This document shows positions 1 through 8,202 of a DNA stretch of 64,000 nt, piece after piece. How positions within the stretch are numbered: the stretch's first letter is position 1; each line of letters starts with the position of its first letter. The stretch is from Streptomyces sp. PsTaAH-137 (GTDB taxonomy: Bacteria; Actinomycetota; Actinomycetes; Streptomycetales; Streptomycetaceae). The DNA lies in NCBI RefSeq assembly GCF_003259365.1, contig NZ_QLLY01000016.1, forward strand, positions 124,001-188,000, read 5' to 3'. Below the pieces are notes generated by a model. It was given only the letters and a program-made list of their open reading frames with translations, did not search any database and was not told where the DNA came from. Made by a program: the position numbers and the translations under genes.

Positions 1-957
1 CGTGTGGGCCAGCGGCAGCAGGCAGGCGGGCGCGGCGAATCCGGCGGTCAGCAACCGGTACAGCCGCCACAGGGGGATGCGGCCGGTGGGGAGGGCGGCG
101 TAGAGGAGTCCGCCGACGACGCCGCCGGCCGAGAGGGAGGCGAGCAGCGGTCCGATCAGGGCCGGGGTGTGCTGGTGCTGGAGGTAGGCGGGCACGTAGA
201 TGCCGGTCCCGCCGAAGAGGCAGCCCATGACGAGCATCGGGATCAGGATCATCAGCAGGGTGGGCTGGGCGAGCGGGCCGAGCCAGCGGTACGCGCGCTG
301 GCCGGTGCCGGTGCGTGGAGGCCCGGCCGGTGGCGCGGTGGGGATGAGTTCCCAGGTGCGGGCGGCCACCAGATAGCAGGTGATGACGGTCAGGAAGGCG
401 GCGACGGCTGCTTCGTAGGCGGGGATCGGTCCGAGGAGGGCGAGCAGGGCTCCCGCGGTCAGGGGTGCGACGACGAATCCGGCTTCCTCCAGGATGCTGT
501 CGGCGGTGTGCACGGTCTTCAGGTGGGTGGGGTCGGGGATCAGGCGGCGCCAGGAGGAGCGCAGTGCGGCGTTCAGCGGCGGGCTGGACAGGGCGGCGCC
601 CAGGACGAGGGCGAGGGTGGACGGCCACGGCCAGTGGGCGTGGACGCTGAATGCCGAGGCAGTGGTCAGGGCCATGGCGGTGCTGCCCATGAGGACGAGG
701 GCGTGGCGGTGGCCAGCTCGGTCCAGCAGGCGGGCGCGCAGCGGGGCGAGGACGGCCAGGATCAGGGTGGTGCTGCCGCCGACGAGGGCGGCGCGGCCGT
801 AGCCGTAGGTGTCGGCGAGCGCCAGGAGCAGGGTGACGGGCAGGACGGCGGCGGTGGTGCGGGCGGCGAACGCCAGGGCCAGCAGCGGGCCGACGGGCGC
901 CCGCACGACCAACGTCAACCGGCGTGTGGGGGAGGAGTTTTCGGCGCGCGCGGTCAT
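1..957 (-). CDS. MFS transporter, 3' end beyond the window
   Basis: The minus-strand reading from 957 gives a highly hydrophobic protein of 319 codons still open at base 1, so the C-terminus is missing. It has many alternating hydrophobic helices with short basic loops. One loop, RARLLDRAGHRHAL, resembles the conserved G-x-x-x-D-R-x-G-R-R loop A of major facilitator exporters. The ATG at 957 overlaps the stop of the preceding gene (ATGA, 954-957), so translation is probably coupled to the DUF6065-like gene. The likely role is export of a small product made or modified by the neighbouring genes. The family is well supported; the substrate is unknown. Confidence 0.8.
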   Translation of the reverse strand, partial: MTARAENSSPTRRLTLVVRAPVGPLLALAFAARTTAAVLPVTLLLALADTYGYGRAALVGGSTTLILAVLAPLRARLLDRAGHRHALVLMGSTAMALTTASAFSVHAHWPWPSTLALVLGAALSSPPLNAALRSSWRRLIPDPTHLKTVHTADSILEEAGFVVAPLTAGALLALLGPIPAYEAAVAAFLTVITCYLVAARTWELIPTAPPAGPPRTGTGQRAYRWLGPLAQPTLLMILIPMLVMGCLFGGTGIYVPAYLQHQHTPALIGPLLASLSAGGVVGGLLYAALPTGRIPLWRLYRLLTAGFAAPACLLPLAHT

Positions 958-1664
958 TCGGCCTCCTGTCCCGGCCTCGACTCCGGGTGCGGATCGTCGG
1001 CTGCGGTCGTGGCGGTGGCGCGCAGGGTGTCGGCGTGCAGTAGGACGAGGCGGGCCACCGGCTGCCCGCGGGTGACGGTGAGGGGGCGCCGCGGAGCGAC
1101 GGCGATACTCATCCCGCCGCGCGTGCGCATGGCGTTGACGCTCTTCGCCGAGATGACCCCGAGCGGGATGTCGAGGCCGTCGACGTCCAGCGGCATCACC
1201 ATCAGGAAGGTGTGCTCGGGGAGGTGCGCGCTCCAGCCCAGCCGCCATTCGACGGTGCCCTGGCCGTTGGGCACGAACATGCCCTCCCAGCCGGCCGGGG
1301 TGCGGTAGTCGCCCAGGTGCAGCCACTCGGCCTGCTTGGTCGCGATCCAGTCCGGGCCGCGCTGCCACAGCCCTTCGCGGCCCAGCAGCCGGCCGGTGCG
1401 CGGCGCGTCCTCGGCGGAGGCGAGGGCGACGCCGAGGTCGTTGAGCGGGCTCATCGGCACGGTGACAGGCGAGCGCACCTGCCAGCCCAGTTCCTGTCCC
1501 AGCACCCACGGCGGACAGTCGGCGGGCAGCCGGGGGATGCGCAGATAACGGAAGTTCTCGGCGTAGGCGTCGCGTTCGGCGCGCGCCGCCGCCCGCTCGA
1601 CGCGGTGCTTGTCCGGCACCAGCGCCCAGGGCTGGAGGGCAGTGAACTGAACCGCAGGAGCCAT
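954..1664 (-). CDS. DUF6065-like protein of unknown function
   Basis: A 236-residue soluble protein. I start it at ATG 1664 (MAPAVQFTALQPW), not further upstream, because the upstream in-frame sequence runs through two strong hairpins and reads as arginine/proline-rich noise; a GAAAG-type ribosome site lies about 8 bases before 1664. The segment ENFRYLRIPRLPADCPPWVLGQELGWQVRSP resembles the start of DUF6065 proteins, where a similar block precedes an LG/NxxGWE motif. No catalytic motif is recognised. Its stop overlaps the start of the MFS exporter, and it lies downstream of a YncE propeller and a 2OG oxygenase-like gene, which suggests a shared pathway. The DUF6065 assignment is from memory of the family pattern and moderately sure. 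Confidence 0.6.
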   Translation of the reverse strand: MAPAVQFTALQPWALVPDKHRVERAAARAERDAYAENFRYLRIPRLPADCPPWVLGQELGWQVRSPVTVPMSPLNDLGVALASAEDAPRTGRLLGREGLWQRGPDWIATKQAEWLHLGDYRTPAGWEGMFVPNGQGTVEWRLGWSAHLPEHTFLMVMPLDVDGLDIPLGVISAKSVNAMRTRGGMSIAVAPRRPLTVTRGQPVARLVLLHADTLRATATTAADDPHPESRPGQEAE

Positions 1665-1690
1665 GCGTTCTGCTTTCTGGCAAAGAGCGG

Positions 1691-1718
1691 GCGGCCGCCG
1701 GACAGGCTCGGCGGCCGC
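1691..1718 (-). terminator. Perfect 10-bp hairpin upstream of the DUF6065-like gene
   Basis: GCGGCCGCCG at 1691-1700 pairs with CGGCGGCCGC at 1709-1718 across an 8-base loop. On the minus transcript it lies only 27 bases upstream of the 1664 start codon, with a run of T residues nearby (CTCTTTGCC). It could be a terminator for transcription from the YncE gene, or a leader structure affecting the DUF6065-like gene. Confidence 0.45.
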
Positions 1719-1750
1719 AACCGGATCGGAGAACACCAACAGGATCGAGC

Positions 1751-1795
1751 GACCGCGGGGCCCGGAGCTCCTGCAGGGCCCCGGGCCCCGCGGTC
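1751..1795 (-). terminator. Perfect 15-bp hairpin between the YncE and DUF6065-like genes
   Basis: GACCGCGGGGCCCGG at 1751-1765 is perfectly complementary to 1781-1795, with a 15-base loop. It follows the YncE stop by about 60 bases on the minus strand. The long all-GC stem suggests a transcription terminator or attenuator that separates the oxygenase/YncE unit from the DUF6065/MFS unit. Confidence 0.6.
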
Positions 1796-1855
1796 GAAGA
1801 CAGGGGCCGGGACAGAGGTGATGTCGGCGCGGGCTGTCCCGCCCCCTGGCACGGA

Positions 1856-2902
1856 TCAGGCGGGGCTGTCGGCGCGGTCCAGGCGCCGCTCGCGTTCCTC
1901 GGGCGTGAGCGTGTCGAGGTCGAACATGGTCACCGAGCACGGCCCGTACCCGACCACGACCTCCTCGTAGGTGAACGCGCCTTCCTCACGGTCCAGCGGC
2001 GCCGAGTTCAGGTCGACCATGGTCAGGGAGTTCGGGCCGAAGTGCGGGTGGCCCTCCATCGTCAGGTTGGCGCGGGAGAAGTTGGTGACATAGACGGTCT
2101 GGTCGCTGTCGACGACGAGGCCGCGCGGGCCCGAGCCGACCGGGATCGTGCGCGCGACCTGCAGGGTGTTCACGTCGACGACGATGATGCTGGACAGGTT
2201 CTCCACCGTCACCAGCGCGAACCGCCCGTCGTCGGTGAAGGCCACCGCCCGCCCGCCGCTGGAACCGACGGAAACGTGACTGCACACCTCGCTCGCCACG
2301 TCGATGACGGTCAGGTAGTCGGCCTGGGTGTTGGCGACGAACACCTTTCGTCCGTCGGGGTGGACAGCCAGGCTGTAGGGGTGGGCCTCGCGGTCGACGA
2401 CGATCTGGGATACCTCGGCGACCTGTTCGGGCGCGCCGGCGATGAGCGGGCTGATGTCGAGCTTGCTGATGTAGCCCTCGCCCCACACGCACACGTACGC
2501 CAGCCGGCCGTCGGCGCTGATGCCCATATGCCGCGGATCGCGCCCCGTCTCGATCTGACGGACCTCGACGTTGAGCTCGAGGTCGACCACGGAGACGGTG
2601 TTGGAGCCCGAGTTCGACACCAGCAGGTAGCGCTCGCCGGGCACGATGGCCATGCCGCGCGGCCCGTGACCGACCTCGATGCGCCGCACTTCGCGCAGCG
2701 AGACCGCGTCGATCTCGGAGAGCGTGTTCTGGCTGGTGTTGCAGACGAAACCGCGACCGCCGCGGGTGAACTTCACACCGCCGCGCGGCGCGTTGCCCAC
2801 CGGGATCTGCGCGACCCGCCGGTGCTCGCCGGGACCGGTCTTCGACACGACGGAGACCACGCCGTCGTCGGTGTCGGTCGAGAAGAACTGCACATTACGC
2901 AT
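1856..2902 (-). CDS. YncE-family beta-propeller protein (first paralog)
   Basis: A 348-residue protein built of repeated blades with the signature pattern V-x-x-I-P/E-V-G-x-x-P-R-G, for example RIEVGHGPRGMAIVPG, QIETGRDPRHMGISAD and TIPVGSGPRGLVVDSD. This is the YncE / lactonase-like seven-bladed propeller family. There is no signal peptide, so it probably acts in the cytoplasm. YncE-like propellers are usually binding or scaffolding proteins, and I see no quinone-enzyme catalytic residues. ATG 2902 is preceded by a purine-rich GAAAGAAG. The end of the protein (GYGPCSVTMFDLD) matches the end of the second YncE copy at 4261-5241 (GRAPCSVAVLAD), so the two are paralogs. It lies 62 bases after the oxygenase-like gene and is probably cotranscribed with it. 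Confidence 0.85.
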   Translation of the reverse strand: MRNVQFFSTDTDDGVVSVVSKTGPGEHRRVAQIPVGNAPRGGVKFTRGGRGFVCNTSQNTLSEIDAVSLREVRRIEVGHGPRGMAIVPGERYLLVSNSGSNTVSVVDLELNVEVRQIETGRDPRHMGISADGRLAYVCVWGEGYISKLDISPLIAGAPEQVAEVSQIVVDREAHPYSLAVHPDGRKVFVANTQADYLTVIDVASEVCSHVSVGSSGGRAVAFTDDGRFALVTVENLSSIIVVDVNTLQVARTIPVGSGPRGLVVDSDQTVYVTNFSRANLTMEGHPHFGPNSLTMVDLNSAPLDREEGAFTYEEVVVGYGPCSVTMFDLDTLTPEERERRLDRADSPA

Positions 2903-2964
2903 GATGGCTTCTTTCTCTTGGCGTCAGCCCGCCGGCCGGATGCCGGACAGGCCACTCTGGGGAA

Positions 2965-3651
2965 TCAGGCAAGAACGTAGGAGAGGTTCCAGGCGATGGA
3001 GATCCGCACCGATTCGTCTTGGAACTCGGGAACCGAATGCCGAAGCCAGCCAGGGAAAAGCAACAGCTCGCCCGGCGTGCAGGAAAGCCGCATCCGATGG
3101 CTGTCGCCGGCCAGGGAAATCCCTGAGTCGAAATAGTCGACACCCGGGCGTGGATCAAGGAACTCGATGTCGCAAGCCCCGGGCGCTGCCAGGTAATACA
3201 CAGCCGACCAGGCGGTGTTGGGGTGGAAGTGCGCCTCGTGCCGGTCACCGGCCCGGTAGAGCGATGCCCAGCTGCGGCTCGCCGCCACCCGCACCTGCCG
3301 GCCCGCCGCACCGTGCTCCTCCCCCTCGAGCGCGGAGGAGCGGGCGAACGCTTCGGTCAGCGACAGGCCGGTCAGGGATTCGACGAAGCGCCCGGCGGCC
3401 GAGCACACCCATCGAGTCAGCCGCACCGCAGGCGGCCCGCCCCACTGCGTGAACTCGCCCGCTGTCTCGCTCTTGTAGCCGAAGTCCTTCGCCTGCGCCC
3501 CCGAACGCGCCAGAACCGTTTGCGTCAGATCACCGGACACGTCGGCGGCATCAGGAAACGTCATACGGGCAACGGGCGTGGAGAACATCTGCGAGATCCT
3601 GGCCCTCGAAGCGGTCTGTCCTGTTTCCCCCGCCGATTCCTGAACCGTCAC
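2965..3651 (-). CDS. 2OG-Fe(II) oxygenase-like protein (TIGR02466 type)
   Basis: From GTG 3651, which has a GGGGG tract 8 bases upstream, this gives 228 residues. The C-terminal half carries the double-stranded beta-helix pattern of putative 2-oxoglutarate/iron oxygenases of the TIGR02466 group: DRHEAHFHPNTAWSAVYYL (about 136-154, iron-ligand histidines among H138/H141/H143), CDIEFLDPRPG, PGELLLFPGWLRHSV (distal H205) and RISIAWN (R217 for the 2OG carboxylate). It would hydroxylate or otherwise oxidise a small molecule or a peptide residue. It appears to be the first gene of the unit ending with the YncE propeller. A longer reading from 3750 is possible but lacks a good ribosome site. The family call is good; the substrate is unknown. 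Confidence 0.75.
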   Translation of the reverse strand: MTVQESAGETGQTASRARISQMFSTPVARMTFPDAADVSGDLTQTVLARSGAQAKDFGYKSETAGEFTQWGGPPAVRLTRWVCSAAGRFVESLTGLSLTEAFARSSALEGEEHGAAGRQVRVAASRSWASLYRAGDRHEAHFHPNTAWSAVYYLAAPGACDIEFLDPRPGVDYFDSGISLAGDSHRMRLSCTPGELLLFPGWLRHSVPEFQDESVRISIAWNLSYVLA

Positions 3652-3828
3652 GAACAACCCCCAAAAGAAGGCACGCTGATTCGCTCCGAAAAGACAATGG
3701 CCCGAGTCGGGCGCGAAAACAGTCTGTGTCGTACATGCGTAACCTGGCAAGCTATTCGAGCACGCTCAAAACCGGCGCACGCCCGCCTACCGAACCACCG
3801 AATACGCGCCCACGGTTAACGGGAAAGA

Positions 3829-3845
3829 GGCCCCGCTTGGGGGCC
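3829..3845 (-). terminator. Rho-independent-type terminator after the ArsR gene
   Basis: GGCCCC (3829-3834) pairs with GGGGCC (3840-3845) around GCTTG, followed on the minus strand by CTCTTT. It lies about 80 bases past the ArsR-type stop and upstream of the oxygenase-like gene, so it probably separates the two minus-strand units. Confidence 0.5.
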
Positions 3846-3925
3846 CCAAAAGCCACTGAACGCGGCAGAGTTCACGCCGGCAACACGAGCCACCGTTCGC
3901 CGCTACCGGGCGACCGGCCGATGTC

Positions 3926-4219
3926 CTAGTCCGGTGCGCCGCCGAGGAGAACGGCGCCGCGCTTCACCAGCGAGTGGTGCACGCTCCCACCGCTACGGCG
4001 GGTCGCAATGAGCCCGGAGCACCGCAGGACCGCCGTGTGGTGGGAGATCGTGGCCGCGGACACCCCAACCCCCTCCGCCAGAGCCGAGGTGGTGCAACCC
4101 GGATGATCGGCCACTATCAGCAACACCGCAGCTCTCGTCGGCCCCAACAGAGCAGGCAGACCACGCCTTTCGGCGCTCCCGCCGAAAGGGCGCCGTCCCG
4201 ATGCGCCGCAATCACACAT
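3926..4219 (-). CDS. Small ArsR-type winged-helix regulator
   Basis: A 97-residue protein from ATG 4219, with GAGGAG 4 bases upstream. The block RRGLPALLGPTRAAVLLIVADHPGCTTSALAE, continuing into VGVSAATISHHTAVLRCSGLIATRR, is a typical ArsR winged helix: the recognition helix has S-A-A-T-I-S-H-H and the wing follows with RRSGGSVHHSL. The N-terminus has a C-x-C (MCDCGASG) that could bind a metal or a thiol, but this is only a possibility. It follows the second YncE gene by 41 bases on the same strand and may autoregulate this unit or the oxygenase unit just downstream. Confidence 0.8.
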   Translation of the reverse strand: MCDCGASGRRPFGGSAERRGLPALLGPTRAAVLLIVADHPGCTTSALAEGVGVSAATISHHTAVLRCSGLIATRRSGGSVHHSLVKRGAVLLGGAPD

Positions 4220-4260
4220 GACACTCCTCGGACCGCAGCCGCCACCCGCAGCGGCGCGAT

Positions 4261-5241
4261 TCAGGTCTCGTCGAAGTCCGAATCCGCCAGAACGGCGACA
4301 CTGCACGGTGCGCGGCCGGCGGCGATGCTCTCGAACTGCGGACGGCCGTCCTCGGTGGACAGATCCACTCCGTCGAGATGGACGACCGCAACCCGGCCCG
4401 ACCACGGCAGCGCGCAGTACACCGTCTGATCCGCAGGATCGATCGTGATATCCCTCGGCCGTGCGCCCAAGGTGATCGTGCGGCTCACCGTGCACTCCAG
4501 CAAGTCGACCACAGCGATCAGTCCCGGCCGCTCCACGGCGACGAGGAGAAACCCCTCACCGACGCTGACCGCGCCGACTGCGCCGCCCGCGGACACGGCA
4601 GCCGCCGCGGGAAGCGCGACGCTGGCAAGCATCAGGCCCGACGTGAGATCGAGTAGCGGCAGCCGGGGGCCTCGACGGGTCAGCACCACGGCCGTCCCTC
4701 CACCCGTCGGCACCACCAGGCAGGGCTGCACGTGCCGGCCCAGCATGCTGCGCCAGACCAACTCCACTGCCCCTGAGCCATTCTCATGGAGAGCAGTCAG
4801 ATCCAGGCGGCAGACCGTCCCTGCACCCTGTTCACTCACGTAGGCACTCAAGCCGTCCTCGGCGGTGACGACGTGGCGGGGCTCGCGGCCGACCGCGATG
4901 CGCTGTGTCTCGCGCGCAGTGCGGGTGTCGATGACGGAGACCGCGTCGGAGCCGGCGTTGCAGACGAGCACGTACGCAGTACCAGGGACCGCGGCCAGGC
5001 TGCAGGGCGCCCACCCCACCACGATCTCGCCGATCCGGCGGCCCAGCCGCAGATCGACGATGCCCACCCTGTTGGACAGCCGGGCCGCGACCAGAGCACG
5101 GCCGGGCTCTGTCGGCAGGACGGAAGTGCTGCCGTTGCCGCAGTCGATCTGACCCGCAAAGCCGTACGAGGACGGCCCTGTCTTGCCCAGCAGGATCAGA
5201 CGGCCGCCCGCTGGATCCACGGCACACAGGACGACTCCCAC
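4261..5241 (-). CDS. YncE-family beta-propeller protein (second paralog)
   Basis: I start this at GTG 5241, which has GGGAGG about 6 bases upstream. From there the protein (326 residues) aligns end to end with the first YncE copy, both beginning with a short strand ahead of a ...GKTGP / ...SKTGP segment. A GTG at 5319 would add 26 residues with no counterpart. Blade motifs include EIVVGWAPCSLAAVPG, RIAVGREPRHVVTAEDG and TITLGARPRDITIDPADQ. The sequence is more alanine/valine-rich and more divergent than copy one. It is followed by the ArsR-type gene. Two YncE copies in one small locus suggests partners or successive binding of one ligand. Confidence 0.8.
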   Translation of the reverse strand: MGVVLCAVDPAGGRLILLGKTGPSSYGFAGQIDCGNGSTSVLPTEPGRALVAARLSNRVGIVDLRLGRRIGEIVVGWAPCSLAAVPGTAYVLVCNAGSDAVSVIDTRTARETQRIAVGREPRHVVTAEDGLSAYVSEQGAGTVCRLDLTALHENGSGAVELVWRSMLGRHVQPCLVVPTGGGTAVVLTRRGPRLPLLDLTSGLMLASVALPAAAAVSAGGAVGAVSVGEGFLLVAVERPGLIAVVDLLECTVSRTITLGARPRDITIDPADQTVYCALPWSGRVAVVHLDGVDLSTEDGRPQFESIAAGRAPCSVAVLADSDFDET

Positions 5242-5458
5242 CCGCACCCTCCCGCACCTTCCGCAGGCCGCCACACGGCCGCCCGCGTCCTCAGGTCTTC
5301 CCGGACGAACTACCGCCACGAATATGCCGCTAGACGAAGGAAGAGTGAACTGTCCACAAGTAGGCGCTAACTGACTGATCGCGGCATCTTGAAGGGAATC
5401 AGCACCTCCGGTATAGCCTGCACAGGCCTACACCGCCGACCCGCAGGAGAACCCGCTC

Positions 5459-5881
5459 GTGCCGGACCCCGCCACGTCCCCAACCCCGCCACCGGCAGGA
5501 GCCCTCCACCACGTCGAGATCTGGGTCCCCGACCTCACCCGGGCCATCACGCAATGGGGCTGGCTCCTGGAAAGCCTCGGCTACACCCTCCACCAGAACT
5601 GGGAGAACGGACGCAGCTGGCGCCACAGCCACACCTACCTCGTCTTCGAGCAGTCACCCGCACTCACCGCACACCGCCACGACCGCTGCGCACCCGGCCT
5701 CAACCACCTCGCCTTCCACGTGCCGAACGCCGACGAGGTCGATGCCCTCACCAAGAAGGCCCTGGAGCACGGCTGGACGCTCCTCTTTCCCGACCGCCAC
5801 CCCCACGCGGGCGGCCCGCAACAGCACGCCGCATACCTGGAGAACAGCGACGGCTTCGAGATCGAGCTGGTCGCATACTGA
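5459..5881 (+). CDS. VOC (glyoxalase/bleomycin-resistance fold) protein
   Basis: A 140-residue protein from GTG 5459, with GCAGGAGA 6-7 bases upstream. It shows two beta-alpha-beta-beta-beta modules: ALHHVEIWVPDLTRAITQWGWLLESLG and, later, GLNHLAFHVPNADEVDALTKKALEHGW, ending GFEIELVAY. Candidate metal ligands are the histidine in LHHVEI, the histidine in LNHLAF and the glutamate in FEIEL. VOC proteins include lyases, dioxygenases and drug-binding resistance proteins, and the sequence does not choose between them. It is transcribed away from the YncE/ArsR unit and may belong to the same locus. Confidence 0.85.
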   Translation: MPDPATSPTPPPAGALHHVEIWVPDLTRAITQWGWLLESLGYTLHQNWENGRSWRHSHTYLVFEQSPALTAHRHDRCAPGLNHLAFHVPNADEVDALTKKALEHGWTLLFPDRHPHAGGPQQHAAYLENSDGFEIELVAY

Positions 5882-6665
5882 AGAACCTTCGGCTCGGCGG
5901 CGGCCCTGACGGGAGTCCGCGCTGACGTAACTCATGCAGGGCGAGGAACAGGAGCCGCCAGCGTGGGCACACACTCCCGTGGACGGTGCATCTGTGGATG
6001 CGATCGTCCTCACCCACCTCACTCACCCCAAGCCATATGAATACCCCAGTCCTGGCAGCGCCCTCACCAGAAGGCTCAGTCGTGGGGGGAAGAGACCAGA
6101 CCACACGGACCTACCAGGACCGTAGATCTGTGAGCAGCGCGGGGTGACGTAGTGCCCTGCGCGCCATCGCCTCACGGGTGCGGTCGGCGCTTCGTTCGTG
6201 ATGTCACTTGGGTCCGGCATCTGCGTTGTCGCCGGGCCCACTCCTGTATTTGCGTCAACTCCCCGACTGGCGGGACGTGTCGCCCCTCTCGGCCGGTCGT
6301 TGCAGTGTTCGGAAACGGCGAGGTGCACTGCCGGTCACCGGCCGGTCCCAGTCCTCGAACCCTGGGACCGGCCGATCACGCAGGATTGAGCTAATCCCTC
6401 ACCAGGGGCAAGAGGCTCGCCGCAGACTCACCGTGCCACCACGCACGGATCTGGGAACCGCTCGACACCGCGCGGCTGCGTCTGCCACTGGTCGCACAGT
6501 TTGGCCAGAATCGTCTGAGGGGCGGGCGGCGACACCCCGTCGGTCTGGCCCTGGTGGCAGCCCCCGGACTGTACGGGTGCCTGCCGGGGGGAGGAGAGGG
6601 AGGACGGTCGGGTGGGCGAGGGCCCTGGGCTTTGCTGGGATGGGCGAAACGAAAGGGGAAGCATC
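5882..6665. other. Gene-poor gap with one strong inverted repeat
   Basis: No reading frame here has a believable ribosome site and protein-like composition. The one clear structure is a perfect 12-bp inverted repeat, GGCCGGTCCCAG (6340-6351) against 6362-6373, with a 10-base loop. It could terminate transcription from the VOC gene, although it lies about 460 bases past its stop. Confidence 0.4.
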
Positions 6666-7778
6666 ATGCCCACACCTCGTCTGTCACGCCGAACGGTCCT
6701 GACCATCGGTACGGCCTCGGCTCTGATGGGTCTGTCCGGCGGGACGGTGACAGCGTTTGCGAATCCTCCACAGGGCCCGGCCACCCCCGAGTCCGCATTA
6801 CCGGGGAGTGATCTACAGCGACAGGTGGACGCGATTACGGCGACCGGCGTCGCGGGGGCAGCCGCGGAGGTGATGTCGCCGAGCGGCGTGCGCCGGGCGT
6901 TTGCCAGGACTCCGGCCGAGGGCCGGTTCCGGATCGGGAGCCTCACCAAGACCTTCACGGCGACGGTCGCCCTCCAGCTCGAAGGTCTGAAGCTGGACGC
7001 ACCCGTACGTCATTGGCTGCCGGAGGTGACGCGCGACATCACCGTACGCGACCTGCTGCAGCACACCAGCGGTCTGCTCGACCCCGAGATCCCGGCACTG
7101 ACCAGTGCGGAGGGCTACCGGGCGCAGCGGTTGCGGAGCTACAGGCCCAAAGAGCTTGCACGCGCAGCGTTTCGGTTGGGTACGGCGCCGGGGAGATGGT
7201 CGTATGCCAACACCAATTACCTGCTCACGGCGATGCTCATCGAGCGCATCACCGGCCGGAGTTGGGCTGCGGAGATCACCGAACGGATCATCCGACCGCT
7301 GGGCCTCGATGCCACCAGCGCCCCCGGCACATCACCGTTCATTGCGGGCCCGCACGCGCGGGGCTGGGCATCGTTCGGCAGCGATACGCCGCTCGACGTC
7401 ACACTCCTCAATCCCAGCATGGCTGTCGGCTCCGGTGCCCTCATCAGCAGCGTTCATGACCTCGGCCGCTTCTACGCCGCCCTGCTCGGCGGCGAACTGC
7501 TCCCACCGGCTCGGCTGGCCGAAATGACCACCACCGTTTTGGCACCCGGACTCGGTATCGAGGGCGCCCGGTACGGACTCGGCATCGCCGAACTGCCGCT
7601 TCCTGGAGGTGGCAGTTTCTACTCCCACTTCGGCGAACTGCTCGGCTACCAGGCCTGGGCCGGCGTCACGACGGACGGCTCGCGAACGGCAGTCGTGTAC
7701 GTCACCGGGGACGGCACTGAAGCAACGATGGGCGCGATGGCTGCACTGATCGAAGGCGGCATCGGGGGCTCACGCTGA
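6666..7778 (+). CDS. Secreted serine hydrolase, class C beta-lactamase / DD-peptidase fold
   Basis: A 370-residue protein from ATG 6666 with GAAAGGGGAAG ahead of it. The N-terminus (LSRRTVLTIGTASALMG) has a twin-arginine followed by a hydrophobic stretch, consistent with Tat or Sec export. The family's three active-site motifs are present: S92-L-T-K95, Y180-A-N182 and H321-F-G323 in place of K-T-G. These belong to the beta-lactamase/D-Ala-D-Ala carboxypeptidase/esterase superfamily. Members act on peptidoglycan stems, beta-lactams or small esters; HxG in the third motif is common in esterase and peptidase branches. It stands alone in its transcription unit. Fold and secretion are well supported; the substrate is not known. 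Confidence 0.85.
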   Translation: MPTPRLSRRTVLTIGTASALMGLSGGTVTAFANPPQGPATPESALPGSDLQRQVDAITATGVAGAAAEVMSPSGVRRAFARTPAEGRFRIGSLTKTFTATVALQLEGLKLDAPVRHWLPEVTRDITVRDLLQHTSGLLDPEIPALTSAEGYRAQRLRSYRPKELARAAFRLGTAPGRWSYANTNYLLTAMLIERITGRSWAAEITERIIRPLGLDATSAPGTSPFIAGPHARGWASFGSDTPLDVTLLNPSMAVGSGALISSVHDLGRFYAALLGGELLPPARLAEMTTTVLAPGLGIEGARYGLGIAELPLPGGGSFYSHFGELLGYQAWAGVTTDGSRTAVVYVTGDGTEATMGAMAALIEGGIGGSR

Positions 7779-8202
7779 CATCAGAAACCCCCACGCGTTG
7801 CCCGTGCACGACGTGACCGGAGCGGGACTGGGCCGTAACCGCAGCGTCGTCGGCGGACGAAGCCGGGAAGCCGATTGCGTACGGGTGGTGAGTGCCGGGT
7901 GCGGCGATTACGAGACGGTCCCAAGAGGGTGTTGCACAACGCCCGAACGATCTCCAGATCCGGCCTGCGAGCACCGGCAGGTGCGGTGGAAAACGGTGCA
8001 CAAGCGGGCAGTTGATCATGTCCGTGGGGGCTGAATCGGAGCGTGATCGGCGTTGTGCAACCCCCTTTACTCATCGGCTGGATCCGCAACGGGAAAGACC
8101 CCGAGTCGTCGGGGGCAAGTCGCATGACCATACCAAAGGGAGAAATTTTGGTGATCGGACACGAGGGCGAGCGTGGCCGGTTCAGCCGCCCCGACTCCAA
8201 GT
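7779..8202. other. Gap before the transposase, containing a small mobile-type repeat
   Basis: No convincing gene. The interval carries the inverted-repeat element at 7927-8065 and then about 135 bases leading into the 3' end of the transposase gene. I could not identify the terminal repeat of the transposase element here. Confidence 0.4.
7927..8065. mobile_element. MITE-like element with 17-bp terminal inverted repeats
   Basis: GGGTGTTGCACAACGCC at 7927-7943 is the inverse of GGCGTTGTGCAACCCCC at 8049-8065 with one mismatch. The 139-bp interval has no coding capacity. A GTTGCACAAC core at both ends is the kind of terminus seen on IS elements, so this looks like a miniature derivative or a solo remnant of an IS. 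Flanking bases (AAGA / TTTACT) give no convincing target duplication. Confidence 0.55.

Noticed and set aside
4..1308. Long plus-strand frame at the left edge
   Set aside because: Its Gly/Gln/Ala-rich composition is that of an antisense shadow. The minus strand gives a proper MFS exporter and a coupled DUF6065-like protein.
3697..3819. Possible short peptide gene upstream of the oxygenase gene, examined as a RiPP precursor
   Set aside because: No ribosome site and no leader/core pattern; composition is arginine-rich and random-looking.
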